Source: Sulfurimonas crateris (GTDB lineage: Bacteria; Campylobacterota; Campylobacteria; Campylobacterales; Sulfurimonadaceae). From it: 36,052 bases of DNA. The notes beneath the pieces were generated by a model that worked only from the letters and a program-made list of their open reading frames with translations, had not been told where the DNA came from and did not search any database. Location: contig CAMCYC010000021.1 in NCBI GenBank assembly GCA_945883795.1, positions 1 to 36,052 on the forward strand. The letters run 5' to 3'. Numbering within the stretch: position 1 is the first letter of the stretch; every line of letters starts with the position of its first letter. A program made the position numbers and the translations under genes. This document shows, piece after piece, positions 1 to 9,784 of the stretch.

Positions 1-258
1 ATTTCTAAATAAATATCCGTCTTTTACAGCAGCACCAAGTGCGATATCTACATGAAGGCTTAACTCTTTTAATACATCAAGCTCATTTAAATTCCAAGCA
101 TCTTCTGAAAGTTTGTCTTGTAAAAGATAACCATTTAATGCAAGTTCAGGAAAAACAATTAAATCACTCTCTTCTTGAAACTCTTTGATAATTACAATAA
201 TTTCAATAAGATTTGAGCGATTTAATTGTGGAGAAGTTTGTGCTAAAGTTACTCTCAT
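1..258 (-). CDS. Carbon-nitrogen hydrolase (nitrilase superfamily), N-terminal part
   Basis: The first 86 residues of a minus-strand gene run off the left edge of the window. They read MRVTLAQTSPQL..., then a LIVFPELALNGY segment. This is the typical N-terminal strand and the first catalytic motif of nitrilase-superfamily amidases, with E38 as the expected base glutamate. The catalytic Lys and Cys would lie outside the window. The ATG lies one base after the fabD stop, so it is probably translated from the same mRNA. A purine-rich GAGGAA lies about 13 bases upstream, so the ribosome site is weak. The substrate cannot be told from this fragment; omega-amidase, NAD synthetase-type and N-carbamoylputrescine amidase members share the motif. 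Confidence 0.8.
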   Translation of the reverse strand, partial: MRVTLAQTSPQLNRSNLIEIIVIIKEFQEESDLIVFPELALNGYLLQDKLSEDAWNLNELDVLKELSLHVDIALGAAVKDGYLFRN

Positions 259-259
259 T

Positions 260-1201
260 TTAGTCGCAAACTTCCTCTACAACTTTTGCTAAACTTGCCA
301 TGTCAGAAATATTAAGTGTATTTAAATCTTTCGCAATTCGTTTATTAAGACCTTTTAAAACTGCTCCATGACCAAATTCAATTGCAATATCTACATTCTT
401 TGCAATTGCTAAAATTGATTGTTTATATTTTACGGGTTTTACGAGCTGTTCTGTTAGTAACGCTACTGCATCTGCTTTTGTGTTATATCCAGTAGTCGTT
501 ACATTTGAGATAATTGGTGCTTCAAAGCGCTCTTGTATCATCCCAGACATTAAATCAGATAAAGGTTGTTGAGCAGATGCCAATAAATCACAATGACTTG
601 CAACAGACATATTTAAAAGTATCGCTTTTTTCGCACCCGCTTCTTTAAAAGCCTGTTCTGATGACTCTAAATCAGCTTTAAGCCCAGCGACTACTAATTG
701 CCCATCTTGATTATAATTAGCTGGCCAAACTTTTTCCCCTTGTACTTGTGCCTCTTGACAAACTCTCTCAACACTTGCATCGTCAATCCCAACAAGAGCC
801 ATCATTCCAGCATCTATACTTTCACATGCAGATTGCATAAATGCACCCCGTTTATGCACTAATTCAACTGCATCTACATAATCAAGAGCACCACTTGCGC
901 ATAACGCAGAAAATTCACCTAACGAATGTCCTAAAAAAAGCTCCGCTTTTATATCAGGACAAGCTTCTTTAAAAAGTCGATATGCTACCATTTGAACAAG
1001 TAAAATTGCTGGTTGTGTATAAGCAGTTTGTCCTAACTGCTCATTTTCACTCCATAGTAACTCTTTAAAATCAACACCAATTCTCTCTCCAGCTTTATCA
1101 AACATCTCTTTTGCTAAAGGAGAATTTTCATAAAAATCTTTCCCCATACCTACGGCTTGTGAACCTTGACCTGCAAAAATCATTGCTATTTTTTTTGACA
1201 T
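260..1201 (-). CDS. fabD: Malonyl-CoA:ACP transacylase FabD
   Basis: FabD moves malonyl from CoA to acyl carrier protein in the cytoplasm, supplying the extender unit of type II fatty acid synthesis. The 313-residue protein has the family start IAMIFAGQGSQAVGMG, the nucleophile elbow GHSLGE with Ser93, and a downstream MSVASHCDLL containing the expected catalytic His203. Length is normal for the family. The start is supported by AAGGAG shortly before the ATG. It lies 11 bases after the Fis-like gene and one base before the nitrilase-family gene, so it looks like part of a slyD-led transcript. A FabL-like reductase of the same pathway lies elsewhere in the window. Identification is firm. Confidence 0.97.
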   Translation of the reverse strand: MSKKIAMIFAGQGSQAVGMGKDFYENSPLAKEMFDKAGERIGVDFKELLWSENEQLGQTAYTQPAILLVQMVAYRLFKEACPDIKAELFLGHSLGEFSALCASGALDYVDAVELVHKRGAFMQSACESIDAGMMALVGIDDASVERVCQEAQVQGEKVWPANYNQDGQLVVAGLKADLESSEQAFKEAGAKKAILLNMSVASHCDLLASAQQPLSDLMSGMIQERFEAPIISNVTTTGYNTKADAVALLTEQLVKPVKYKQSILAIAKNVDIAIEFGHGAVLKGLNKRIAKDLNTLNISDMASLAKVVEEVCD

Positions 1202-1212
1202 TTGTTACTCCT

Positions 1213-2004
1213 TCATAAATATTTTTGATTATCTGATATTTTTTTTCTGAGTGTATTTCTATTTAATCCAAGTTTATCTGCAAGTTGCAGCTGCGATTTA
1301 AATTTTGATATGCCAGCCCTTATAAGAGGGACTTCATAAAGATAGAGAAGATTTTTATAGTCACTATTTGAACCTAATCTATCACTCATATAATTTTCAA
1401 TAATATCCATAATCTCTGTGTCTTTGACATCTTGTAAAAGAAAATCTATCATCACTTGGCGTCTTAGAGAGTGTGCATTTTTAGTTAAATCAGGTATGAA
1501 ATTTTTAATATTAAATTCCTCTTCACTACCAAAGAGTAAAGATGCTTCAGATATAAATCTTTTAATTAATAACTCCACATCCTCTAATCTCTCTTTGAGA
1601 GGCGGAATATTAAATTTAACACTAAAAAAATCATCTATATCTTTATTATAAAAAGAAGTTTTTGCTGTTGCAATCACTCTTATATTATTGCTATTTATAA
1701 GGTCGAAAATTCTTTTAATATTGGGGGATTGTTCCAAGTTGATAATGATAATTTCATTTGTAGATTCTAAAGTAGCTAACAACTCATCAAACCTAGATGC
1801 ATCTAAAATAGAAGCATCAGGAAGAATATAAGAAGCTAAACTCTCTTTACCAACGCCTATTTCTCCTGTTATAAGAGCATTGACGCGAAGTGTTTTTAAA
1901 AGTGTAGCTGTTTTGTATGCCTCTTTAGAAGCATCGCAAGCAGTTATAAAACTAGTGGCAACCACAGCTGCTGCCAGTGTTAGTACTACAACAACCAGAA
2001 TCAT
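1213..2004 (-). CDS. Fis-type, sigma-54-activator-like protein lacking the GAFTGA loop
   Basis: The 263-residue reading frame resembles a reduced bacterial enhancer-binding protein. It has a Walker A (GEIGVGKE, residues 47-54), a Walker B-like stretch (IIIINLE, 85-91), the PPLKERLEDV motif that marks sigma-54 AAA+ domains (134-143), and a C-terminal Fis-type helix-turn-helix (LADKLGLNRNTLRKKI, 241-256). Only about 30 residues separate Walker A and B, so there is no room for the GAFTGA loop that contacts sigma-54, and no N-terminal sensor domain is seen. It therefore probably does not activate sigma-54 in the usual way; a DNA-binding or repressor role is inference. The start is uncertain: the first 13 codons lie over the slyD tail, and a GTG at 1965 gives a more natural N-terminus. 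From memory, C. jejuni lacks a gene here. Confidence 0.75.
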   Translation of the reverse strand: MILVVVVLTLAAAVVATSFITACDASKEAYKTATLLKTLRVNALITGEIGVGKESLASYILPDASILDASRFDELLATLESTNEIIIINLEQSPNIKRIFDLINSNNIRVIATAKTSFYNKDIDDFFSVKFNIPPLKERLEDVELLIKRFISEASLLFGSEEEFNIKNFIPDLTKNAHSLRRQVMIDFLLQDVKDTEIMDIIENYMSDRLGSNSDYKNLLYLYEVPLIRAGISKFKSQLQLADKLGLNRNTLRKKISDNQKYL

Positions 2005-2473
2005 CTTGCATGTTTTCAGCAGGTGTTCCAGTCATAACTTCTTCTGCAGAGGCATCCCTTACATTATTTATAGTAACACTAAACATCAAATCTTTTCCAG
2101 CTAAAGGGTGATTAAAATCAATTGTTACCGTATTTTCTGTTATCTCTTTTACAATTACTTGAACAGTTCCACCATCTTCACCTTGACCATAAAGAGACAT
2201 ACCTACTTCTAAATCAATTCCAGCGAATTGGTCTGCTGGAACTTGTTGTGTTGCTTCAGCGTTATGCTCACCATAAGCATCTTCAGGTTTAACAAGAATA
2301 TCTGCTTTATCACCAATTGCCATATTAACAATTCCATTTTCTAAACCAGGGATAATTTGACCTTTACCAAACATAAATACTAAAGGTGCACCACCAACAT
2401 TACTATCTACTATATTTGCTCCATCACGAACTTCATATTCGATTGATACAATTTGATTTGTTTCTATTGCCAT
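1952..2473 (-). CDS. slyD: FKBP-type peptidyl-prolyl isomerase SlyD
   Basis: SlyD is a cytoplasmic prolyl isomerase and chaperone that also binds nickel and other metals. The 173-residue protein opens with a split FKBP domain (YEVRDGANIVDSN, then FGKGQIIPGLENGIVNMAIGDK). The insert-in-flap part (EDAYGEHNAEATQQVP) follows, then VTIDFNHPLAGKDLMFSV, all diagnostic of SlyD. The C-terminus is a short tail rich in Cys and His (about residues 160-173, ending in CGCH), which is the expected metal-binding tail but much shorter than in E. coli. The ATG follows AAAGGT and a good -10 promoter. Its 3' end overlaps the next gene in a different frame. Confidence 0.95.
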   Translation of the reverse strand: MAIETNQIVSIEYEVRDGANIVDSNVGGAPLVFMFGKGQIIPGLENGIVNMAIGDKADILVKPEDAYGEHNAEATQQVPADQFAGIDLEVGMSLYGQGEDGGTVQVIVKEITENTVTIDFNHPLAGKDLMFSVTINNVRDASAEEVMTGTPAENMQDDSGCCSTNTGSSCGCH

Positions 2474-2502
2474 TTTAATTTACCTTTATTTAATTTTTAT
2501 GG

Positions 2503-2511
2503 ATTTTATCA
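2503..2511 (-). promoter_or_regulatory. Extended -10 promoter of slyD
   Basis: On the minus strand the sequence reads TGATAAAAT, a TGn extended -10 with a TAAAAT hexamer. It is placed to start transcription near 2496, about 20 bases before the slyD ATG. No convincing -35 box is seen, which is usual in Campylobacterota. It would drive slyD, the Fis-like gene, fabD and the nitrilase-family gene separately from tol-pal. Confidence 0.5.
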
Positions 2512-2547
2512 TATTTTTCTATAATTAGGCTGAAAAATACTAATTGA

Positions 2548-3462
2548 TTACTTCATTAAGCTAAGAGATTTTTTTGCCTTACTAGCATACTCACTTCCTG
2601 GATATTTAGAGATAATAGCATTATAAAAAGTTTTTGCATTGCTTTTATCACTTGTATTTTCCATAGCAATTGCTGTATGTAACATCAAAATAGGCATATA
2701 GGAAGCTTTATCATACAAAGATGCACTTTTTTTAAAATATGCTATAGCTTCACTATAATTTTTTTTATAATACTGTATCTCTGCTATCATATAATAAGCA
2801 TTAGCAGGTTTATAGTTTTTATCAATCAAATAAGTGTAATATTCAAGCGAATTATCATAAAGTTTTTTATTATAAAAATTTTGTGCTTTAGCAGCTATAT
2901 CAGAAAGACTTAATTTGTTTAAATCGGAAGATTTATCAGAAGATTTGGAACTTCCTTTTAACTCTTTAGAAACAAGTCCTTTAAATTTATTGACTTCTTC
3001 AACGAGTGTGTTAAATTCACTTTTAGTTATATATGTCTTATTTATCATGTCAATCAATGAAGACAACTCTTTAACAACTACTTTCATATCTTCAATGTTT
3101 TTCGAATTATTTTCACTCATTTCACTGCGTCGTTTTTCATACTCGTCAGAGCTTTTATTTTTTTCATTTAAAAGTTGTAAAGCAAGCTTGTTTTCTTGTG
3201 ATTTTTTTGCTAAACCTTCTATTACACCTTGTAAACCATCAATTCTATCTCTAATAGAATCAACTTTATTAGCTTGATTGTTTGTATCAACAACAACTTT
3301 ATGAAGATTTTGTTTATTTTCTAAAATAACTTCTTCTGTTGCAGTAAGACCATAAGGTTTTGGATTGTTCAAGTTTCCAGCACCGAACGCAGATGGTTCA
3401 CCACTGGATAAAATAAATGGGGATATAGCTACAACAAGTGTAGCTAAAGTAATACGAGTCAT
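2548..3462 (-). CDS. cpoB: Tol-Pal system periplasmic protein CpoB/YbgF-like
   Basis: The 304-residue protein begins with a hydrophobic signal-like segment (about residues 3-20). A long, charged, probably coiled-coil region follows (about 45-165), then a linker rich in Ser, Lys and Asp, and a C-terminal TPR block (about 185-300) with IAAKAQNFYNKKLYDNSLEYY and AEIQYYKKNYSEAIAYFKKS units. This coiled-coil plus TPR design at the end of a tol-pal operon is that of CpoB/YbgF, which links outer-membrane constriction to peptidoglycan synthesis during division. It starts 4 bases after pal. Sequence similarity in this family is low, so the call rests on architecture and position. Confidence 0.85.
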   Translation of the reverse strand: MTRITLATLVVAISPFILSSGEPSAFGAGNLNNPKPYGLTATEEVILENKQNLHKVVVDTNNQANKVDSIRDRIDGLQGVIEGLAKKSQENKLALQLLNEKNKSSDEYEKRRSEMSENNSKNIEDMKVVVKELSSLIDMINKTYITKSEFNTLVEEVNKFKGLVSKELKGSSKSSDKSSDLNKLSLSDIAAKAQNFYNKKLYDNSLEYYTYLIDKNYKPANAYYMIAEIQYYKKNYSEAIAYFKKSASLYDKASYMPILMLHTAIAMENTSDKSNAKTFYNAIISKYPGSEYASKAKKSLSLMK

Positions 3463-3466
3463 GAAC

Positions 3467-4021
3467 TTATGGAAGAAGTTTGAAATTTACACGACGATTT
3501 TTAGACCAACAATCTTTTGTTTTGTCGCTACAAGTAGGATTAGTTTCGCCATAACTTATCATAGAGATGCGACTTGCAGATACACCTTCAGCAATCAATG
3601 CATCTTTTGTAGTATTTGCTCTTTTTAGCCCTAGTGCGAAGTTATATTCATCACTACCCCATTCATCACAATTACCTTCTAACTTTATGTTCAAATTTGA
3701 AGCTTTAGTATTTGCTAATTGTGCATCTGCTGAAAGGTTTTCTTTCATATCTGAACGAATTAAAAATTTATCAAAATCAAAATAAATAACTGAAAACTCT
3801 TTTTCTAACTTAGCCATTTTCATCTCTTTATTATCCAAATCATCACCCGCACCATTACCTGTGTCAACAGATGCATTATCTGAGCCTACAGTTTCAGTTG
3901 TTGTTTCTGGCTGCATAACATTTTCAGCTTGATTAACTGACTGGTCTACAACTGGCTCTTTTGAGCATCCACTAAAAACTAAAAGTGCTATTACAGCACT
4001 AGAAAGCAAAATACTTTTCAT
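3467..4021 (-). CDS. pal: Peptidoglycan-associated lipoprotein Pal
   Basis: Pal is an outer-membrane lipoprotein that grips peptidoglycan and is pulled to division sites by the Tol motor. The 184-residue protein has a lipoprotein signal ending in VFSGC (lipidated Cys19). A low-complexity acidic linker follows (about 25-70), then an OmpA-type domain (about 77-184) with IYFDFDKFLIR, KLEGNCDEWGSDEYN and the closing NRRVNF. The start is supported by AAGG upstream and its own -10 box. It follows tolB after 60 bases, the longest gap within this cluster. It matches the Omp18/PAL position in Campylobacter. Confidence 0.96.
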   Translation of the reverse strand: MKSILLSSAVIALLVFSGCSKEPVVDQSVNQAENVMQPETTTETVGSDNASVDTGNGAGDDLDNKEMKMAKLEKEFSVIYFDFDKFLIRSDMKENLSADAQLANTKASNLNIKLEGNCDEWGSDEYNFALGLKRANTTKDALIAEGVSASRISMISYGETNPTCSDKTKDCWSKNRRVNFKLLP

Positions 4022-4050
4022 TTGTTATACCTTAATATTTAAGTTGTGGA

Positions 4051-4059
4051 ATTGTAGCA
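4051..4059 (-). promoter_or_regulatory. Extended -10 promoter of pal
   Basis: The minus strand reads TGCTACAAT, a TGn extended -10 in the 60-base gap between tolB and pal. It predicts a start near 4044, about 22 bases before the ATG. The same nine bases occur before dapA. It would let pal and cpoB be made in excess of the inner-membrane Tol proteins. Confidence 0.5.
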
Positions 4060-4081
4060 GAAAATTTGAATAATTTTTCCA

Positions 4082-5335
4082 CTACCAATCTATCGATTGA
4101 ATTTTACCCTCTTTCAAAGGAAAAAGATAACTCTTATTATAACTCAATCTCATCACGCCCAAGGCACTTTGTGATTTGTAAGTTTTTATGAAAAGTATAG
4201 CATCCCCATCACTTGAAAATCTTGGAAACTCATTAACACCAGTCGCTGTCAATCTTCTGACAAAATCCGTTTTTGACGAAATTAAGTGCAAATTAAATGT
4301 ATTATCTGAAAAAGTATTTGAACTTTCTCTCGATTTATAAACTATATATTCTCCATGTGCGCTACAAGCGGAATTACTTTTACCATAATACACCATTTGT
4401 TCAACACTACTACTACCGATTTTTTGTGAAAATACATTTGGATAACCCAATCGATTAGAGATAAATGCTACGGTATCATTATCAATAAATTGTCCATTGA
4501 CATCTATACCACCATAAGCAGTGATTTTTTTAGTCTGTTTGGTAGCAATATTGTAAATGTATACATCTGGTTGCCCCTCTGGAGCCATAGTTAAAAGTAA
4601 CATTTTATCATCACCACTTACATCAGAGCATATAAGCATACCATCAGAAGATAATAAAGTGGTACTCTTTCCAGTGGTTGTATCTAAATATTTTAAAAGG
4701 GGTTTCTCTCCGCCCAATGAGGTATAATAAAATGCTGTTTGGTTTTTATTTGCCCACTTTGGAAATAAATTTAATCCCCCTTTTAGCACTACATGCTGAT
4801 ACTCTAAAGTATAATCAGAAAGGACGATTTCACTTTTTTTTGATGCAACAACTCTTGAAAACAAAACTCTCTTCTTTATCCAATCTATGGAAGGTGCACC
4901 CATAAATTGATTAATATCATACGCTATAGAATGCGCAACGAATACAGAAATATTTTTATTTCTTATCTCATATTTTTTTAGAAAAATATTTTTATCATGG
5001 CTTATAAGTTTAATTTCAACATTAAAACTATCCTTATCTCCTTGTGATAGCTTATATCTAAGAACATAATACATATCTTTGTTAGCAACAATTACACTAT
5101 CATCAAAACTTATTCTATTATAATGTTTATCTACATTAAACAAAGAAAGAACATTTAAATCAGCTACTAATGTTTTAAAAAATGCTAGTCTAAAAGTAGT
5201 ATCATAATCACGAGAAGCATCTTCTAAGGCTATGCTTGGAAGTGTTTCAACTTTTTTAATTACTTCAATTGTTGCATCATTTGCAAACAAAATTGATAAT
5301 AATAACATTAATGAGAAAAATAATTTCAAACTCAT
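4082..5335 (-). CDS. tolB: Tol-Pal system protein TolB
   Basis: TolB is the periplasmic beta-propeller that binds Pal and is displaced by TolA in outer-membrane constriction. The 417-residue protein has an N-terminal signal peptide (about residues 1-19, cleaved near FAND), an alpha/beta N-domain, then repeated propeller blades. Examples are LFPKWANKNQTAFYYTS, CSDVSGDDKMLLLTMAPEG, QPDVYIYNIATKQTKKIT and FPRFSSDGDAILFI. Family length is about 400-430. The start overlaps the tolA stop by 4 bases, which implies translational coupling. Confidence 0.94.
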   Translation of the reverse strand: MSLKLFFSLMLLLSILFANDATIEVIKKVETLPSIALEDASRDYDTTFRLAFFKTLVADLNVLSLFNVDKHYNRISFDDSVIVANKDMYYVLRYKLSQGDKDSFNVEIKLISHDKNIFLKKYEIRNKNISVFVAHSIAYDINQFMGAPSIDWIKKRVLFSRVVASKKSEIVLSDYTLEYQHVVLKGGLNLFPKWANKNQTAFYYTSLGGEKPLLKYLDTTTGKSTTLLSSDGMLICSDVSGDDKMLLLTMAPEGQPDVYIYNIATKQTKKITAYGGIDVNGQFIDNDTVAFISNRLGYPNVFSQKIGSSSVEQMVYYGKSNSACSAHGEYIVYKSRESSNTFSDNTFNLHLISSKTDFVRRLTATGVNEFPRFSSDGDAILFIKTYKSQSALGVMRLSYNKSYLFPLKEGKIQSIDW

Positions 5336-6102
5336 TCCTTTTCTGATGTTAATATAATAATATAAGTGCCAGATTTATTTTCTGGATTTACTGGAAAAAC
5401 AACACTCATTAACCGTTGTTTCATTCTATCACACTCTTCATTTAAATTGCTGTTGCCAGAGTAATTTAAAACTCTAAAATCTAAAACTTTACCAATCATA
5501 CTAAGTTCAATAACAACCTTAACGCTATTGCCCTGAGAATTTTCTGGTGGATTGAAATGAGTATAAACTAGAGCCTGAATTTTAGCTAAATATTCATTAA
5601 CCTCATTGGCTGTAGACCTATGACTTTCTTGTTCATTACTCTGTTTGTCATCTGAATTACTTACTTTTTTTACTATATCACTCCCCTTATTCTCTTGTGA
5701 AATATTTATTTTTTTTTGAATTTCTTGAATTCTTTTATTATCTATATTCTTTTCTGTGATTTTTACTTTTTTAATATCTTTAGTCCAAATATTATTAAAT
5801 AAATTACTAACATCTACTTCAGGAGTTACAGGTGCTTTAACATTTTCCACTATAGTAGGTTCAACTACTTGTTCCTCTTTTTTTATCTCTTTTTGAATTG
5901 GCGTTGTTACACTTTTTTTGGCACTTTTTTGTTCAAGTTTAGGAGTAGTAAGAGATATTGAAATATAGTTATCTTTTGTCAAAGCGAACGCTTTTATTTC
6001 ATCAGAAGAGAACAGCATATAAAAAAAAAGAAATATAAGAAATGTGAAAAATACTAAAGAAACAAATCCACTTAAATAAAATAAAGTTTTGTTCTCACCC
6101 AT
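5332..6102 (-). CDS. tolA: TolA-like energy transducer
   Basis: The 256-residue protein has one N-terminal transmembrane helix (about residues 7-30) and a Lys/Glu-rich, low-complexity periplasmic spacer (about 55-165). It ends in a compact domain (about 165-256) with VKVVIELSMIGKVLDFRVL and SGNSNLNEECDRMKQR, matching the TonB/TolA C-terminal fold. It should couple the TolQ-TolR motor to TolB and Pal. The gene overlaps tolR by 8 bases and tolB by 4. The C-terminus is diverged enough that TonB-like would also describe it; the flanking tolB and pal favour TolA. Confidence 0.85.
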   Translation of the reverse strand: MGENKTLFYLSGFVSLVFFTFLIFLFFYMLFSSDEIKAFALTKDNYISISLTTPKLEQKSAKKSVTTPIQKEIKKEEQVVEPTIVENVKAPVTPEVDVSNLFNNIWTKDIKKVKITEKNIDNKRIQEIQKKINISQENKGSDIVKKVSNSDDKQSNEQESHRSTANEVNEYLAKIQALVYTHFNPPENSQGNSVKVVIELSMIGKVLDFRVLNYSGNSNLNEECDRMKQRLMSVVFPVNPENKSGTYIIILTSEKE

Positions 6103-6487
6103 TTGTTGCTAAAGAAACCTCAGTAAAACCGGCTTGTTTTACAGCAGCTAAAACTGACATAACAATACCATATTCAAGCGTTTTATCTGCACTAATCAAA
6201 ACAGCTGCTTTAAGATCTAATTTTCGCGAGTAATTATAAAAATTATCTACAAATGCATTAAGTTCGAAATTTTCTTTATTGATAGTCAGTTTTTGCTCTT
6301 TATCAATTGTAATATGAACAGGTGGAATTTTTGAAAGTTGTTGTGTAACCGAACCCTGAGGAAGTTTTATATTTTCTTCATAAATTATATTGGGAGCTAT
6401 TACCATTAAAATAGCTAATAATACCAACATAATATCAACTAATGGAGTGATATTTAACTCTGGTGACTCATCCCAATCATAAATCAT
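6095..6487 (-). CDS. tolR: TolR/ExbD-family motor protein
   Basis: The 130-residue protein has a short cytoplasmic N-terminus and one membrane helix (about residues 15-35) beginning ELNITPLVDIMLVLL. D18 is the conserved pore aspartate that carries protons in ExbD/TolR proteins. A periplasmic ExbD domain follows, ending with VLISADKTLEYGIVMSVLAAVKQAGF. It works with the TolQ-like protein to use proton motive force. Start and stop overlap with both neighbours. ExbD versus TolR cannot be settled from the protein alone; the tolA-tolB-pal context points to TolR. Confidence 0.92.
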   Translation of the reverse strand: MIYDWDESPELNITPLVDIMLVLLAILMVIAPNIIYEENIKLPQGSVTQQLSKIPPVHITIDKEQKLTINKENFELNAFVDNFYNYSRKLDLKAAVLISADKTLEYGIVMSVLAAVKQAGFTEVSLATNG

Positions 6488-7056
6488 TAATCCTCTTTAC
6501 GAGATAAAATAGCGTCACTTTGCATTTGAATAAAACTAATCACTTCAAACGATTTTCTTTTGAGAATTTGATGATATGTATACGCAAAGATAGCTACAAA
6601 AATTCCAGAGGCTGTTGCAATTAAAGCATCAGATACGCCCATGGCAATTACAGACATCGCTCCAGTAGTTTGACCAATATGAGAAAAAGTACCCAAAATT
6701 GAAACAACCGTTCCAAACAAACCAATAAAAGGAGAAGTAGATGCAAAAACGGACAAAATAGCAAGACCTTTTGTAGCCTCTTTTGTAGCAGCAAGCATAC
6801 CTAAATCAAAAATTGATTTAGAAATGTGAGAACTTGCTTTAATGAAATGATTTAAAAAAGATTGTTCACTTACACTTGAAGCCCCCAAGAGCAACGATTC
6901 CAATGAACCATTTTCTCTCCAGAGCCAAGAAGTAAGTGAAAAATAGCGATAGAGAAAAACCCAATTCATCATAATAAAATATACTGACAAAAGAGCCAAT
7001 ACACCCAATGTAACTGGGTGACTTTTCAAGTAAAAGTCAATTAAATTATTTATCAT
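6487..7056 (-). CDS. tolQ: TolQ/ExbB-family proton channel protein
   Basis: The 189-residue protein has three membrane segments (about residues 15-35, 95-120 and 135-165). It carries the MotA/TolQ/ExbB signature GLAILSVFASTSPFIGLFGTV followed by GVSDALIATASGIFVAI. It forms the pentameric channel around the TolR dimer that powers Tol-Pal. Its ATG lies 4 bases after the atpC stop, with GAAC rather than a strong Shine-Dalgarno before it. It is therefore probably cotranscribed with, and coupled to, the ATP synthase genes, as in C. jejuni. Confidence 0.93.
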   Translation of the reverse strand: MINNLIDFYLKSHPVTLGVLALLSVYFIMMNWVFLYRYFSLTSWLWRENGSLESLLLGASSVSEQSFLNHFIKASSHISKSIFDLGMLAATKEATKGLAILSVFASTSPFIGLFGTVVSILGTFSHIGQTTGAMSVIAMGVSDALIATASGIFVAIFAYTYHQILKRKSFEVISFIQMQSDAILSRKED

Positions 7057-7060
7057 GTTC

Positions 7061-7453
7061 TTATAACAATCGCCTAGCAGCAGATTCTATTTTAGCAGAA
7101 ACTGTTGCAATAGCAGGATTAGAATCAGCTATATCGTTGATAAGTTGTCTAGCTTCCTCTAAAGCATTTGCAACACTACTTTCACTATCTCCACGAATTG
7201 CAACTGCACCCTCTACAAGTACAATAACCTTTTCTTCATCAACATGGACAACACCCCAGTTGATTAAAATTGATTCGACTGATTTATCTTCTTTTTCGAT
7301 ATCAATAATACCAGCTTCCAACAGAGTTGTTAATGAAGCATGGTGTGCAAGAACACCGAATTCTCCCTCTTCGCCTGGGAGGACCACACTAATAGCTTCA
7401 CCATTAAAGATTTCACCATTAGGAGTTAGAATTTCAAGTTTTAACTTATCCAT
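7061..7453 (-). CDS. atpC: ATP synthase F1 epsilon subunit
   Basis: The epsilon subunit sits on the rotor stalk and restrains ATP hydrolysis. The 130-residue protein has the N-terminal beta-sandwich motifs LEILTPNGEIFNGEA and VLPGEEGEFGVLAHHASLTTLLEAG. The C-terminal helical part is shortened compared with E. coli but normal for this phylum. AAGGGA precedes the ATG. It is the last atp gene and is followed after 4 bases by tolQ. Confidence 0.97.
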   Translation of the reverse strand: MDKLKLEILTPNGEIFNGEAISVVLPGEEGEFGVLAHHASLTTLLEAGIIDIEKEDKSVESILINWGVVHVDEEKVIVLVEGAVAIRGDSESSVANALEEARQLINDIADSNPAIATVSAKIESAARRLL

Positions 7454-7474
7454 TTCAGTCCCTTTTTTTATAAA

Positions 7475-9774
<2,300 letters not shown>

Positions 9775-9784
9775 AAAGTTATCC

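Noticed and set aside
2915-3277. 120-residue plus-strand open frame opposite cpoB
   Set aside because: Antisense shadow of the Lys/Ser-rich coiled-coil region; the product is a Ser/Phe/Leu run typical of such shadows.
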